Source: Chalara sp. BL73
Lineage: Eukaryota > Ascomycota > Leotiomycetes > Helotiales
Reading direction: 5' to 3'
Assembly (NCBI GenBank): GCA_918026815.1
Contig: CAKJVC010000150.1
Coordinates: forward strand, 1,054,001 to 1,118,000
Length of the DNA: 64,000 bases
The notes under the pieces are model-generated. The model did not search any database. It had not been told where the DNA came from and saw only the letters and a list, made by a program, of their open reading frames with translations. Shown here one piece after another: positions 1-12,614 of the stretch (position 1 is its first letter; the number at the start of each line of letters is the position of its first letter). A program made the position numbers and the translations under genes.

Positions 1-1
1 T

Positions 2-1186
2 CTCCTTCCGACAGAAAATCGTCGAGTCGCCACTGTTCAGTGCGAGAGTGGCCAGTCACGTTTTGATGTTATTGTCCAAGAATCACACAACACAGCAGCG
101 ACATCAGAGCTGGAAAACAAACTCTACACACGAGCGTGGGTCTTTCAAGAAATGACTGTAGCGCCGCGTGTCATATCGTACGGGGCGAAGGAGCTAGAAT
201 GGTACTGCCGCGAACACAACTGGTGCGAGTGCTCCTACTTGGTGCCAGAGTCTTATGACCAACCCGTTCATTCCGGTCACTGGATAAAGTGCAGAGAACA
301 GTACATGAACAGGGATTACCAAGACTGGCTTGACATGGTAACGGAATTCACTCGCCGGAATCTAACACAGCGAGGTGATCGTCTGCCCGCTATTTCGGCG
401 CTTGCAAAACAGTTCAGTTCAAAGTTAAACGCGCCATATATGGCGGGCATCTGGAATTTAGAACCAATGGTATGGCGCGGTCTGAGATGGAAGCCTTGGA
501 CAGTGGGCACATATCTGGCCGGCACTGAGGTACCTTCATGGTCATGGGCATCTGTAGAATGCCTCAATGGCGTTGAATATGGTCATCCCATTCCATCTGA
601 CGGTATTGAGTACCGAGATACTGGCGTGAAGCTGCTTAAATGGGAGACATACCTCAAGAGCACTAGTTTGTTTGGCGAGGTATCAGGGGGGATTTTGAGA
701 GTCACAGGTCCTCTTCTTCATGTGAAACTCGAGATCAAGCCAAACCCTGAATCAAACTGGAGGAGGAATACCACTTATCGGTTTTCCATGCTCTCAACTA
801 GGCGTGCAAAGTTGAAGGGAGTAGATCATACCATCGAGAAGTGTCGGACCAACCAGTATCAAGAACTCATTGACTTTCGTCCCGACACGCCCTTGGAGCT
901 GCATTCGATTCGTTCGTCTTCTCAACGAGGCCGATGGACATTTAAGAGGTCTTCGGATCAACCTAATGAGCACCCGAAAGCCGTCTTCGGGGAAGTTTAC
1001 TGTCTTCGCTTTATCGATCACACGATCTATGATCCGGACGAATTAAGCATTTGCATGCTCGTACTTGGATGCCTGGATGCAAGGATGCAGACTTATCAAC
1101 GAATTGGTTTCGCATACTTCAAAATGGTGGAACAAAATATTCCGTTCTTTAGAGAGGTCGATTCGCAAATATTGACTATTGTCTAG
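2..1186 (+). CDS. HET-domain (heterokaryon incompatibility) protein, 3' part
   Basis: The reading frame is open from the left edge of the window to a TAG at 1186, so only the C-terminal 394 or so residues are present. The first visible methionine (152) is internal: the frame upstream of it reads ARAWVFQE-like (TRAWVFQEM), the canonical motif near the end of a HET domain. Further on, around 533-560, PSWSWASVEC matches the conserved PSWSWAS motif of the post-HET region. HET proteins trigger cell death when incompatible fungal hyphae fuse; the HET fold is regarded as related to TIR domains. No intron is needed in the visible part. The N-terminal half, which would carry the start of the HET domain, lies outside the window. 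Family assignment is firm; specificity cannot be inferred. Confidence 0.88.
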   Translation, partial: LLPTENRRVATVQCESGQSRFDVIVQESHNTAATSELENKLYTRAWVFQEMTVAPRVISYGAKELEWYCREHNWCECSYLVPESYDQPVHSGHWIKCREQYMNRDYQDWLDMVTEFTRRNLTQRGDRLPAISALAKQFSSKLNAPYMAGIWNLEPMVWRGLRWKPWTVGTYLAGTEVPSWSWASVECLNGVEYGHPIPSDGIEYRDTGVKLLKWETYLKSTSLFGEVSGGILRVTGPLLHVKLEIKPNPESNWRRNTTYRFSMLSTRRAKLKGVDHTIEKCRTNQYQELIDFRPDTPLELHSIRSSSQRGRWTFKRSSDQPNEHPKAVFGEVYCLRFIDHTIYDPDELSICMLVLGCLDARMQTYQRIGFAYFKMVEQNIPFFREVDSQILTIV

Positions 1187-2514
1187 ATTGATTGGGTCGC
1201 AATAACAAGATTGAGATGAAGAGGGACACTATAGCTCTTTTCCTGAGATGCATTAAATTTCTAGTTGAGCGAGGAAAAGTGGCGAAATTGATGTAGGTCG
1301 AAGAAAGGTGTATATAAAATACAAAGCAGAAAGAAATTTCGCTAGCCCTTATTATAGCAGGCGAGGCCAAAAATGGATGCGGAGTGAACATGACTGCGAC
1401 GCTGAAAATGCATGTGAGGTCAATGAATATGAAGACCAAATCCTGGCGTTGGCCTGGGTGCCAGCATCCTGTGGCTGTGTATACAGCAAAGTCTAAAATA
1501 AAATAAAATTTGTAACTATCGAAAATAAAAAGTCGATATACACGTTTTGTGTCACAAACAGGGTCCTATAAGCCTGGAAAGGTAGCTTGTAGGTGCTTCA
1601 ATACGAAAATAGTAAACTAAGGAGGGAAAAAGCAAAACTCGGGAGCTATCGGCATAAGTCAAGCTCACAGGTCATTGTCCACTAGTCCCAATTAAGGAAT
1701 ACACGCGAGCTGGTCACGTGCTAGCCCTGATATTTTGTACACCATTTTGCATATTTTTTAAATACGTTTATAAATTATATTAAACTTAAAAGAATTACTT
1801 GTCTAGTTTTTTTCGTTGACAGCAGTTAACTGATTTAAAGGTAAATTAATTGTGTACTATATAAATATATTTTTTTGCTTTCAAATATAACTGTTACGGT
1901 TACCACGTGATCGTCTCGGATATGCTTTCCTATTTAGGATTAGTGTTCCGCATGTTTTGACTTAGTCGACGATTCTCTGCTTTACCTTTTCTCCTTAGTT
2001 TAGAATCCTCGTAATAGAGCCTCCCTATTAGCTTCGATAGTACCAGGATTTGAATTCGTGACAAACGCGGCTGCCTCATCTACTGTGCGTGTGCCCATCA
2101 TGGCTAGCTACGAGTGGATCATGTGACCTGTCAAACAGGCCATCGAGCGGCCTGTGCTGCTATCTTTGCAGAATCTCCTCTTGGCGGTGGATATCGTAAG
2201 CTACTGTACCTTCCAGTGGCTGTGATGATGAAAGTTAGCTACAACATTATCATCTGTAACTCATCTACTCATTATCTTCCACTCGGTTGCACTTTAAATT
2301 GTTAATTGAAGGGGATATTGTGAAACAAAACTTTGTGCTCAATACTTTTGGGCAAGGAAAGGCAACCGGCACTCTTTGAGTCCCGTGAGAGGGGCGGCGG
2401 CTAATCATCCGCCAGCCGTGCGTGACGTGAGGCTAGCCCTCTCCCTTCCTCTGCACATCTGTTCTCATAGACAGCTGCAATCGCAGCCGTCTTCCTCACC
2501 GGATTGCAAATGCC
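1187..2514. other. Intergenic, with LINE 5'-end relic and AT-rich block
   Basis: I see no convincing gene. It holds the LINE-related repeat at 1550-1720 (separate entry), followed by a strongly AT-rich stretch at about 1730-1900 that could be an old mutated repeat. The part just before 2515 serves as upstream region of the NVJ2-like gene. Confidence 0.6.
1550..1720 (+). repeat. Relic of LINE 5' region
   Basis: About 170 bp align by eye with 48980-49151, the sequence ahead of the Tad1-like LINE. Shared landmarks in the same order are TGTCAC(G/A)AACA, GGTCCTAT, CCTGGAAAGGT, TTGTAGGTGCTTCAATACGA, ACTAGTCCC and GTCA(C/T)GTG. Several differences are G to A relative to the LINE copy. No gag or reverse-transcriptase sequence follows; the similarity ends in AT-rich DNA. 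Confidence 0.75.
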
Positions 2515-5500
2515 ATGATGTATGGTCTGGCGCGGTTTCTCTTCGTTTACTTTCTAGGTGGATTGACATTTTTACCCCTCGTCATCGTTGGCATATTCCT
2601 CCATGCGTATTTCGCCTTTCCTACACGCGCAACCACGACGGACCGCGAAGATGGGGATGCTGCCATCACTCTGCCAGGCGATGATAAGGAGGCAGCGAAA
2701 CAGGCGCAGAAGACGCTGGGGGAGAAGTTTCAACTACAGAACAATCACGAAGCTGATGTAGCTGCGGGCTATTTTGCTGTGACGCGGGAATATACACCTG
2801 GTGGCATAAATGCTGCACCTCCCGAACGCACTACACCAATCGGATCTACAACTGTTTCTGCTCCAAGCCAGAGTGTTTATCAAAGCATGTACAAGTCCCT
2901 CTTCGAAAGAAAGCCAACCTCGAATCCGCTGGACAAAGGCGCAGGCAAAGCACCGAGAAGGGGTGGGAACATATTTTACGTGGTTTTGCGGTAATTGCAG
3001 CGGACGGTTGTTCTTTGGCATATCGCTAATTTCTATCTAGGCATGGTCATTTGATGTTATACGACGACGAGGAGCAAATTGATGTGCGCCATGTTGTTTC
3101 GCTGGCTCACCATAACGTTAGTATTTTCGGAGGAGGGGAACACATACCAGAAGGAGAGCTTTTTATAAAAAGAAATGCTCTATGCCTCTCACGGAAAACC
3201 GAGATAGCAGAAATGACGCCGGACGGGCGGATGTCGAAACCATTCTACCTTTTTTCGGAAAACTGCTCTGAGAAGGAGGACTTCTACTTCGCACTTCTTC
3301 GCAATCAAGAACGAGGTCTACACACGAAGGATAACCCGCCAATACCATTGAAGTATGATGTTAAGGACATTATCACCCTAGTGCAAAGGCTGCATTCTTC
3401 AGAAGAGCATCTGCAGACAAGGTGGATTAATGCCATCATTGGAAGGGCATTCCTATCACTTTATAAAACTCCAGAAGTCGAGAATTTTGTGAGAGCCAAA
3501 ATCACGAAGAAAATTTCTCGGGTTAAGACGCCATCCTTTTTGTCAAAGATCGTTCTTCGGCGAATTGATATGGGAGAAGCCGCACCATTTATCACTAATC
3601 CTCGACTGAAAGATTTGACCGTAGATGGAGAGCTTATTGTCGAGGCCGATGTTCGTTACACTGGGAATTTTCGAATTGAAGTAGCAGCGACGGCTCGGAT
3701 TGATTTAGGTGCAAGATTCAAAGCCAGGGAGGTAGAGCTACTTCTTGCCGTTGTGCTCAAGAGAATTGAAGGCCACGCCATGGTTAGGATTAAGCCGCCG
3801 CCTTCAAACCGACTCTGGATGACATTCTCTTCAATGCCAAAGATAGACATGACAATAGAGCCAATAGGTATGTTAGTTGAGAGGCATTTTTACTCTCCCA
3901 ACATCCGTTTTCAGAGCATTGTTCGTCAAACATTCTGTATCGCACCACCTGTTCCAACGATAATCTTGCTCTGGATATAATGTGTGGTACAGCAGCAGCA
4001 GCTAATTTTTTTTACCTTTACAGTTAGTTCCCGTCAAATTACCTATACTCTAATTCTTCGTCAAATTGAAAACAGAATCAAAGAGGTCGTTGCTGAGAGT
4101 CTGGTATATCCTAAGTAAGTACTTTCTATATTGTCAGCTGTGTATGCCTTTAGCGTTGCACAACGCCCCGAAGCTAGCGATGTCGCATTGTTTCTACTTT
4201 ATTCATTTTTGTTAACGTCTATGGATAGCTGGGATGATTCTCCGTTCTACAACACGGAGCAGAAGACTTGGAGAGGTGGGATATGGGCGGATGACTGGCC
4301 GACGCAATCCGATAACCCAGAGACTATTGCAGCACAGGAAGGCGATGTAGAAGGGGTGCAACACCTCGAAGCAGAACACAGTGAGGATCTCTTAAACTTG
4401 TCACAAAGCGAAAAGAGTGCAAGCATGCCAGCTATCGATATATCTACAGCCGACGGGGCTTATTCTCGAAAGGCTGGCAGGTCCTCCATAAGCCTTGGGA
4501 ACTCGACAAGGTCTGGTGTATCCACTGGAGTTGAGGTTTCCTCGTCTGAGAAGCCCCGGGCTCTTCGATCAGGGTCTTTTGCCTCCGCAACGCAACCGAT
4601 TGTTGGTACCGACAACATTGATGCGTTCAAGGAAACTTCTTCATCAGAGAACTTTCCGCCAGGCAGAGCCATAGCATCCATTTCAGCGCTTTCCCAAACG
4701 AACTCACCAGTACATACCCCAGCTGGGTCGCCGGCTCGCACATCTAACGTAGAAGATCGTTCTCGTCACTCTTCGATATCTTCTGATACTTCGGAAAGGC
4801 TAGATTCCAGCACTGATACCCTACAGACAACGTCCAAGCTACAAGAGAACTCTAAACATTCTATCTCTGATCCACCATCCCGAACCCAAAGTCTAGCTAG
4901 TTCAGACGATGCCGCCTCCAACTCCGACCCACCGCTGTTAATGAAATCATTCGGCTCTTTTGGGCGCGATTTCAAGCGAAAAAATTCTACCTCATCATCT
5001 AGTACAACGTCTACAGCCGAATCTAAACGGATATCCTTGGCGGCTGTAAGCAATGCTGCTGCATCCGCTAAAAAATGGGGTTGGAATGCGATCCAACGAC
5101 ACGGAGACCAAAAAGTAGATAATGTGACGGAAGGTAAAAATAGTCCAAATCGTCCACTTGTCATGGGACGAGGACAGCCTCTGCCACCTCCAGGAACGCC
5201 TTTGCCACCACCAGAGAAGAAAACCAAGACTGCGCCGATCCCTGTCCCGAAGCGCAAGCCTATACCTGTAACTACGTCAATGGCGTCTCAGAAGCCTGTA
5301 GGGCATAAACGAGAAACCGCCGGCGTTCAAAATCCAGAGATTTCAGAAACTCCGCCTCCTCTTCCCAAGAGGCGAAGTCGAGAAAACGCAATAGATGAAG
5401 GCGATGGTAGCATCGACGATGGCCTTCTTGTTGTGGCTGCGCCTGCGGTTGATTCAGAACCCACGACACCGCTGAATGACGATGCGCCCGGATATCTACC

Positions 5501-5696
5501 GCATTGGGAAGATGAAGCTGAACAGTTAGAAAATCAAGCGAAAGAACACCAGACCGTTGACGCCTCTAAGAGGCGATCAAACTTCTTGTCAAGCAGTCCA
5601 GAGGAGGACGGCCGAACCCTACCTACATGGTTAGCGGCTCAAGAAGAAGAAGCAAGATCAAAAAGCACATTTGTTGACGAGGATATGGGTGTGTAA
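2515..5696 (+). CDS. NVJ2: NVJ2-like ER tether, PH plus SMP lipid-transfer domains
   Basis: Four exons: 2515-2990, 3041-3867, 4024-4114 and 4229-5696, giving 953 residues with all phases consistent. Residues about 5-35 form one hydrophobic membrane anchor. A PH-like region follows (about 155-270, with HGHLMLYDDEEQIDVRHV). The SMP lipid-transfer domain spans roughly 285-475, with LTVDGELIVEADVRYTGNFR, the conserved PPPSNRLW and MTIEPIVSSRQITY. The last splice restores PNWDDSPFYNTE, a conserved ending of this domain. The C-terminal half is low-complexity, Ser/Pro-rich and probably disordered, with proline-rich motifs near residues 780-850. Yeast Nvj2 sits at ER contact sites and moves ceramide; the same role is inferred here. 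An alternative name would be TEX2-like or PH-domain protein. Family call is strong. Confidence 0.9.
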
Positions 5697-7710
5697 TATG
5701 ATAAAGGCATAGGTTCGGATGACTTGAGCTCTCCATTGGTGACGGCGGTGCCCTGAATGGTGGTGGAACTGAACATTGGCGTTAGATATGACTTGAAGCA
5801 TCAGCATAAGAAGGCGTTTACGGCCTGCATTCAGACGCAAGCCAGAATAAGATACACATATTTCCAGGCTCCAAATCGTAGCTCCGTTGCCTACTTCAAA
5901 TATTGGCTTATAATGACTCATGTTCAAAAATGGGAGCATATCTCGAAAAATGAAGTACATTATCATTTTGCCGGCGAAGTTGCGAAAGTATGTCCCCCGA
6001 CTCAACGGTGCCGAATCTGTCGAGAGATAATGATTCAGCGGTGGAGCACGAGCAAAATCACTAATCCATAATCAGCCCAAAATCTGAGACCAGTAGCGAC
6101 CAATTTCTCCTTTCTTTTACATGACATCACTCTTGTGACCTATTTTTGGCCTGTTTGTACTATCCTCCCCACTAAACAGGGGCTAAAGAATGGGGGAAGT
6201 GGAGTCACATGGCCCAAAGCAACCTTTGAACGGTCAGAGACGCTTGCGGCTCTTTTGCAAGGGGCCTCCAGTTTTTTTGCACGAGGCCAGCGGCGATGGA
6301 AAAGTAGAATCAAACCTTTGATGAACTACACAACAACAAAAAAAAGAATCTGTTGCGCGGTAAGATGATAGGCCGAGAGAATAGTCAATAGGTGAGCAAC
6401 GCCAATATTATAGTATAATAAAAATGTTTGTAGAATAAATAAAAGGGGATTGCGCCAAGCTTTGGCCAAGCTCGTCAGTCTGCTTTTAGCACCCAGCTAA
6501 TTACAGCGTGGAGCTCCTCCATCAAACTAGGCTTTGATTTAAAATACACATTTTCTACACTTAATAGTGCTTTTACTAATTGAAACTTCAGCAGAATATA
6601 TAATAAATATTTGAATTCCGTATAAAGGAAAATTTTAGGCCCTGCAAGCTGCGGAATGTTAAATTGCATGGGTGAGAACTTGTAGCCTAAACCCATCCTC
6701 TCCTTCACGGTCTTACCCCGCCGAGGGGCAGCATTGGTAGCCCAGACTGGAAGTAACCTTGGCGAGGCCATGGCGGTGCGGAGCTTTGGCTACAGGCGTG
6801 ATAAGTCTCTCGAATATTATCTGGTCCGCATCACGCTTTTAAAGATCGGAAGCGCCAAATGCGGGATTATGGCGACGAGGATTAAAGAACTGGTTGACCA
6901 AAATGAAGTTATTCGTATCGGGTTAACTATACCAATCGAAGACCATGAAAGGGGAGCACATGCAGGGTAAATACATTAATAGGAAAGAGATCGCTGCAAT
7001 TATGGCCTGTTCAGCGTACGGGTAACGAGGGGTCTTGTTCTTAGTGTAGATGATACTGCAGGGTTAGATATTGAAGATGGTTCCATTGCTGGTGAATCTG
7101 TTGTGCTTTTCTAGGTAGATTATTTATTGGCGTCAATTTGGTACGAAGTGTTGGGGTTGCGGCCTTAGGAGCCCCCCAGGCACCGACGCTAGCATCCCTG
7201 TACTTTAGCTAGCTACCTTCTTTCTTTCCTTTTTGCTTATTTTGACGACTACACACCTACATACAGAGCCCCTATTTCACTTTATTTGCGGGCGTACCAC
7301 ACTCATACAAGTGATCTTGGCCTCTTACGCGAACCGACGTTTTGAAGTGACACTCTTGCTTACGCAATACGTTTTCCCTTCCACCGGCGAGGAGCCCCGT
7401 GACAAACGAACCGTCCTCTCTGCTTGGCGGTTGCCTGATATTCTCGGATGTGCCAAAGCGCCGTCTTACTCGTTCGCTAGTTTATGACCTCAAAAAAGGC
7501 TACAGGACCCTTAAATATTGACATTTTGTGAAACTTATTCAAATTTCGATCTATCGGCTGTCCATCACGTTCCAAAAAAAACTTAATGTTCCTCGACCAA
7601 GCTTCTTTTTCCTTCTGCTAAATATTTGAATTCTCTTCCCTTCTTTTTATTCTTGCTTGCACGACGTTCGAATTAGTGCTTTCATGGCTGCAAATTGATC
7701 GCGCGTCAAC
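5697..7710. other. Intergenic, no gene recognised
   Basis: Contains the 3' flank of the NVJ2-like gene and the promoter of the ABC transporter. A few open stretches of 60-105 codons occur (5757-6071, 6135-6368, 6734-6970) but show no family motif or splice context. The part around 6400-6660 is AT-rich. I see nothing else I can support. Confidence 0.5.
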
Positions 7711-10700
7711 ATGGAAAAGCCAAGCGATCTCGAGATGATACCAATAGCAACGCCCACGGACACGCGTCAGGATGCTGGAGCCGCCGAAGATAAACATGTA
7801 TCCTCCAAATCATTAAATACGGGCGATGAGGGAGATCCGAAGATAGATTATGACGCTAAGGCAACGAACAAGACACAATTCTCTCATTTTCTGGTTGGGG
7901 ACCCTTTAGTCGTGAAATGGATGCGGAAAACTGATGGATGCCTTAGAGAGTTTTCACCTATTCAACTTTGCTTGATAGAATCGTGTTGGTAGCTGCGGTG
8001 TTTGGCCAGATTGGAACTGGAGTGGTATAGGAGGCACTACTCCTTGTTACAAACCCATTGCTGATGTCATGCAGACTTTACCACTTATGATCATTGTCTT
8101 TAGTAAACCTCGATAGCCTCCGACACTCAGATGGTAATTAATAATGTATAGGTCAACTCATTGGTGATTTCACTAGCCCTAGAGTCATGTCACGAAGTGA
8201 CTTGGATAAGCAGACGTATAGGTCCCCTCTTCTCTGTTCTCTCTTCCGTACGACATACTCGTTAAGCCAGTACACAACTAACCAGGCATAGACTCTATTT
8301 CGTGTATCTTTTCATTGCGAGATTCTTCCTTTCCTACTTGTCCATGCTTTCCTTCCGCATGATAGGCCTTCGAATATCTGCAAGAATCCGCCTCGAGTAC
8401 CTGAAAGCCTTGTTCTCTCTACCGGTTTCCGTCCTTGACACCGTACCAACGGGTCAGACATCAAACACCATTACTACGACAGCGAATATCCTCCAACTTG
8501 GTATATCAGAGAAGCTGGGCATATTCATTCAGTTTACCTCATTGATTATAGCTGCAATCATTATCGTAAGTGTATTGCCGCACAGCCAGTGCAACCGGAG
8601 ACTGGAGTTATGTGAGACCTCCATCGCTAATACCGTCTAGGCATTTACTTTCTCATGGAGCTTGACGCTAGTGATATGTTCTGTATTAATTTTTATTGGT
8701 CTCGTTTTTGGAACTACGGTGCCTATCATCATGAAGATAACTAAAGAGGTCGAGTTCGCTGATGAGAAAGCCTCCTCTATTTCTGGCGAAGCCTTAGGGT
8801 CGATTCGTATGATCATTGCAAGTGGGGCGGAGTCTCGAGTGTCGAAGAGGTACTCTGGCTGGGTTGAAGAATCTAGGCGAAGAGTCAGTCATCCTTCCTA
8901 GCTCCATACACTTCTAACTGGTTTTAGGGCCACAAGATGAATTTCGTCCAAGGAGCCATGTATTCGCTCTGTGAGTTTCTCTTAAGTTCATCGCTGCGAG
9001 CAACGGATATTGACTGACAAAAAACAATAGCATTCTTTGCTGTCTATGCGTAAGTGATGTCTGCCGCCGACAGAGCAGTTTGGTAACTGACCTGAAATTA
9101 AAGTGCGATGGCACTAGCATTTTGGTTTGGATTCAAACTATACGTCGATGGGCATATAGACAATGTGGGAAACATTCTCATGTAAGTAGTCTAATGCACC
9201 CAATTCCTCATGGACAGTTAGCTATTGGATACTTCACTTCTTAGCTATTGCTTAAGAAGGCTTCTCAATATCAATTCTGCCTCTTAGACGGCCGAAAGAG
9301 TTGACTGACTTGGTACAGCGTTCTTATGAGTGTAATGATGATAGCATTCTCTGTATCCCAAACTGCTCCTCCGATAATGAATATTTCAAAGGCTGCGGGT
9401 GCTGCTACAGACTTCTTCGCCGTTATCGATATGCCCAAGCCCCATATATTTGGCCTAAAAGAGCCGGACGTCTCACCACGGGATGACATTGTTCTCGATT
9501 CAGTCACCTTCGCGTACCCAAGTAGGCCACATATCAAGGTCCTGGATGATCTCAGTGTTCGATTCGAAACGGGCAAGATTACCGCCATTGTTGGGGCTTC
9601 TGGGTCTGGCAAGAGCACAATTGTCGGCTTGCTAGAGCGATGGTACGAGCTCGATGACCGCAACAAAGTTGTGATCCCTGAAAGCGCAATTAAGGACGAG
9701 AAGGCCGAAAAGGAGAAGGAAAAGGAGAAAGAGAGATCGAACCGCACCGAAACTATCGAGGAAGCAAAGCCTGCGATCCCTCTTAGCGGTTCCGTTCTCA
9801 TCGGTGATCATAACCTCGATACTATCGACTTGAAATGGTGGAGGTCGCAGATTGGCTTGGTTCAACAAGAGCCTTTTATCTTCAATGACACAATATACAA
9901 GAATGTTGAATATGGCCTTATCGGCTCGAAGTGGGAGGGTGCAGACGAAGCAACAAAGCGAAGTCTTGTTATAGAGGCATGCAAGGAGGCATTTGCAGAC
10001 GAGTTTATTGATAGACTTCCTCAGGTAGGGCAGGCGGCTTGAGGCCAGCATAACACGGTTCTAATCTGCTTTTAGGGGTATGAAACCCAGGTTGGTGATG
10101 CAGGGATCAAGCTTTCAGGTGGACAAAGACAAAGACTTGCAATTGCCCGAAGCATCATCAAACGGCCTACTATCCTAATTCTAGATGAAGCAACAAGCGC
10201 AATTGACGTTCGTGGAGAGCAGCTTGTTCAGGCTGCTCTCGATAAAGTCAGCGAAGGTCGAACCACCATCACAATCGCTCATCGCCTTTCGACGATCAAG
10301 AAGGCAGATAAGATTGTAGTTATGAAGAAAGGGAAAGTAGTCCAAGAAGGAACTCATGAAAGCTTGCTCAATGACAAAGAAGGTGCCTATTGGGCATTGG
10401 TCAATGCTCAACAGCTTACTATGGGGGAGAGTTATGCTGACGGAACCAATTTAGTTGAGGCTGCACAGGATGCCCTCATCCGTACAATGAGCTCTATGAG
10501 TGGGAAAGCAACGAGCACAACCGAAGTTGTAGGCTATAAACCTAAGAGCTTCCTCGGCAGCTTTGGCCTTTTGATGCGCGAGCAGACAGGACAATGGCCA
10601 TGGTACTGTTGCCTCTTGTTTGGTTGTTTTGGCGCAGCCTCTGCATATCCCCTCCAAGCATGGCTCTTGGCGAAGGAAATTAATGTTGTGATGTATCCTG

Positions 10701-12614
10701 TCTCGTTGATTCCAAGAGAGAGCGCCCATTGGGCGCTTATGTTTTTTGTCCTTGCACTCTGTATAGGCTTTGCCTACTTCGTTATGGGTAGCTCTTCCAA
10801 CGTTATTTCTGTGGTATGTTGAAACTCTAGCCTCTCGTAACCTGCATATGTAATTATATACTCACAATATCAGAACATTGCCTGCACCTACCGACAGGAA
10901 TACTTCGACAGCATACTGGCCAAGCCTATTCCATTTTATGATGCTGAAGAAAATTCGGCTGGGAGCTTGACTTCTCGCGTCGCAAACGACCCGACTCAGC
11001 TTCAACAGCTGCTCGGGGTCAACATGGGAATGGTCCTTGTCTCGATCCTAAGTTTAGTGGGCTGTGCAATAATAGGCTTTGTTTACGGATGGAAGCTCAC
11101 TATATTGACTGTGTTTGTCGCCGTGCCGCTGATCATGGCAGCTGGTTACTTTAGGGTTCGGTATGAACTTCAATTCGAGTCTATGAACCAGGCTGTTTTC
11201 GCAGAAAGCTCCAAGTTTGCCGCGGAATCTATCACCGCATTTCGAACTGTCACTTCCTTGACTTTGGAAGACATGATCTGCCACAGATACGATTTTCTAT
11301 TGAAGGGGCATGTGAAGGGAGCATTTGACAAGGCAAAGTTCTCCACGTTGATTTTCGCTGCAAGCGATAGTATCACCCTACCTTGTATGGCCCTGACATT
11401 CTGGTACGGTGGGAAGTGTAAGTTATTCTTAGCAATTGCACCTTGAAATAGGCTAAGTTACATTGTTAGTACTTCTCAGCGGCGAATATGACCCTATACA
11501 ATTCTTCGTGATCTTTTTTGCGGTCATTAACGGGGCTGAAAGTGCGGGAAGTATTCTGAGTTTCGGCCCTAATGTTGCACAAGCATCTGCTGCTGCGAAC
11601 AGGATTCTTAGCTTCCGCGTACGAGACAACTCGGCAGCTAAAGGTACCTTGAGACTTCAAGATACAGCTGATGGTGTCAAAATCGAATTGCGGGATGTGT
11701 GGTTCAAGTACCCTACTCGTGATATTCCGATCTTTACAGGATTAAATCTAACAGTACGTCCCTTCTATACGAATCCGTGAAGTTTACTGATACAGTTACT
11801 AGATTGAGAAAGGACAGTTTGTAGCGCTTGTCGGAGCTTCAGGTATGGTGGAATCAGCTAGGGAAATGGCTTAGTAACTAATGTGACTTAGGATGTGGCA
11901 AGACCAGTATTGTCTCTCTACTCGAAAGGTATTGACAGTCCGGTAAAGTATTTGTGGCTACTAACTAACGCAATACAGATTTTATGAGGTGCAGAAAGGC
12001 AAAATAATCGCCAATGGCAGCAATATCGCGGATATTGATGTAGTGGAATACCGAAAGGCAATCGGCCTCGTTTCCCAAGAGCCCACTCTCTTTCAAGGCA
12101 CTATCAAAGAGAACATTCTCCTTTCTATGGACGAGTCGACCCCAATTGAGAAGTTGCATCAAGCATGTCGAGACGCTGAAATTCACGACTTTATCACCTC
12201 GCTTCCTGAGGGATACAACACGGATGTTGGAAATAAGGGGGTAGCCCTCAGTGGAGGCCAAAAGCAGCGAATCTCAATCGCAAGAGCTTTGATTCGCGAT
12301 CCTAAAATTCTCCTTCTCGACGAAGCGACATCGAGTTTAGATTCCGAGAGTGAAAAGTTAGTTCAAGTAGCGTTTGAGAGAGCTGCCGCGGGACGAACCA
12401 TGGTCGTCGTGGCTCATCGACTCGCTACTGTGCAGAACGCAGATGTGATATTTGTGCTTGGTGAGGGGAAGGTGTTGGAGACCGGGAATCATCAAGAGCT
12501 CTTGAAGCAAAGGGGAGTGTATTATCAGATGGTAAGTTTTATTATTATTTCTAGGTTGAAATATACAATGCTGACTCGTTAATATAGTGTCAATCACAAG
12601 CACTTGATAGATAG
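7711..12614 (+). CDS. ABCB-type multidrug exporter (full transporter)
   Basis: Seventeen exons (7711-7893, 7947-8024, 8075-8102, 8152-8215, 8292-8565, 8641-8883, 8928-8970, 9031-9049, 9104-9181, 9319-10024, 10076-10813, 10874-11417, 11470-11753, 11803-11842, 11892-11928, 11979-12531, 12588-12614) join in phase to 1312 residues. Order is TMD-NBD-TMD-NBD. NBD1 has Walker [10 protein letters not shown] near residue 429, signature LSGGQ near 585 and Walker [15 protein letters not shown]2 has Walker [18 protein letters not shown] and [11 protein letters not shown]. This is the P-glycoprotein/leptomycin-resistance architecture; it should sit in the plasma membrane and export hydrophobic compounds with ATP. 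NBD1 carries a highly charged Lys/Glu insert (about 9688-9765) between Walker A and the Q-loop. The intron density is high for this family. No tailoring genes lie next to it, so the substrate is unknown. Confidence 0.93.

Noticed and set aside
2040..2110. Possible tRNA on the minus strand (B-box-like TTCAAATCCTGG)
   Set aside because: No matching A box, acceptor stem or cloverleaf could be drawn.
5757..6071. 104-codon open frame downstream of the NVJ2-like gene
   Set aside because: No motif, no splice context; likely 3' flank.
7140..7200. Possible third LTR (TGTTGGGGTTGCGGCC)
   Set aside because: Only a few words resemble the LTR family; conserved central landmarks are missing.
7711..12614. 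ABC transporter as part of the prenyltransferase cluster
   Set aside because: Nearly 18 kb and several unrelated genes lie between them; no shared context.
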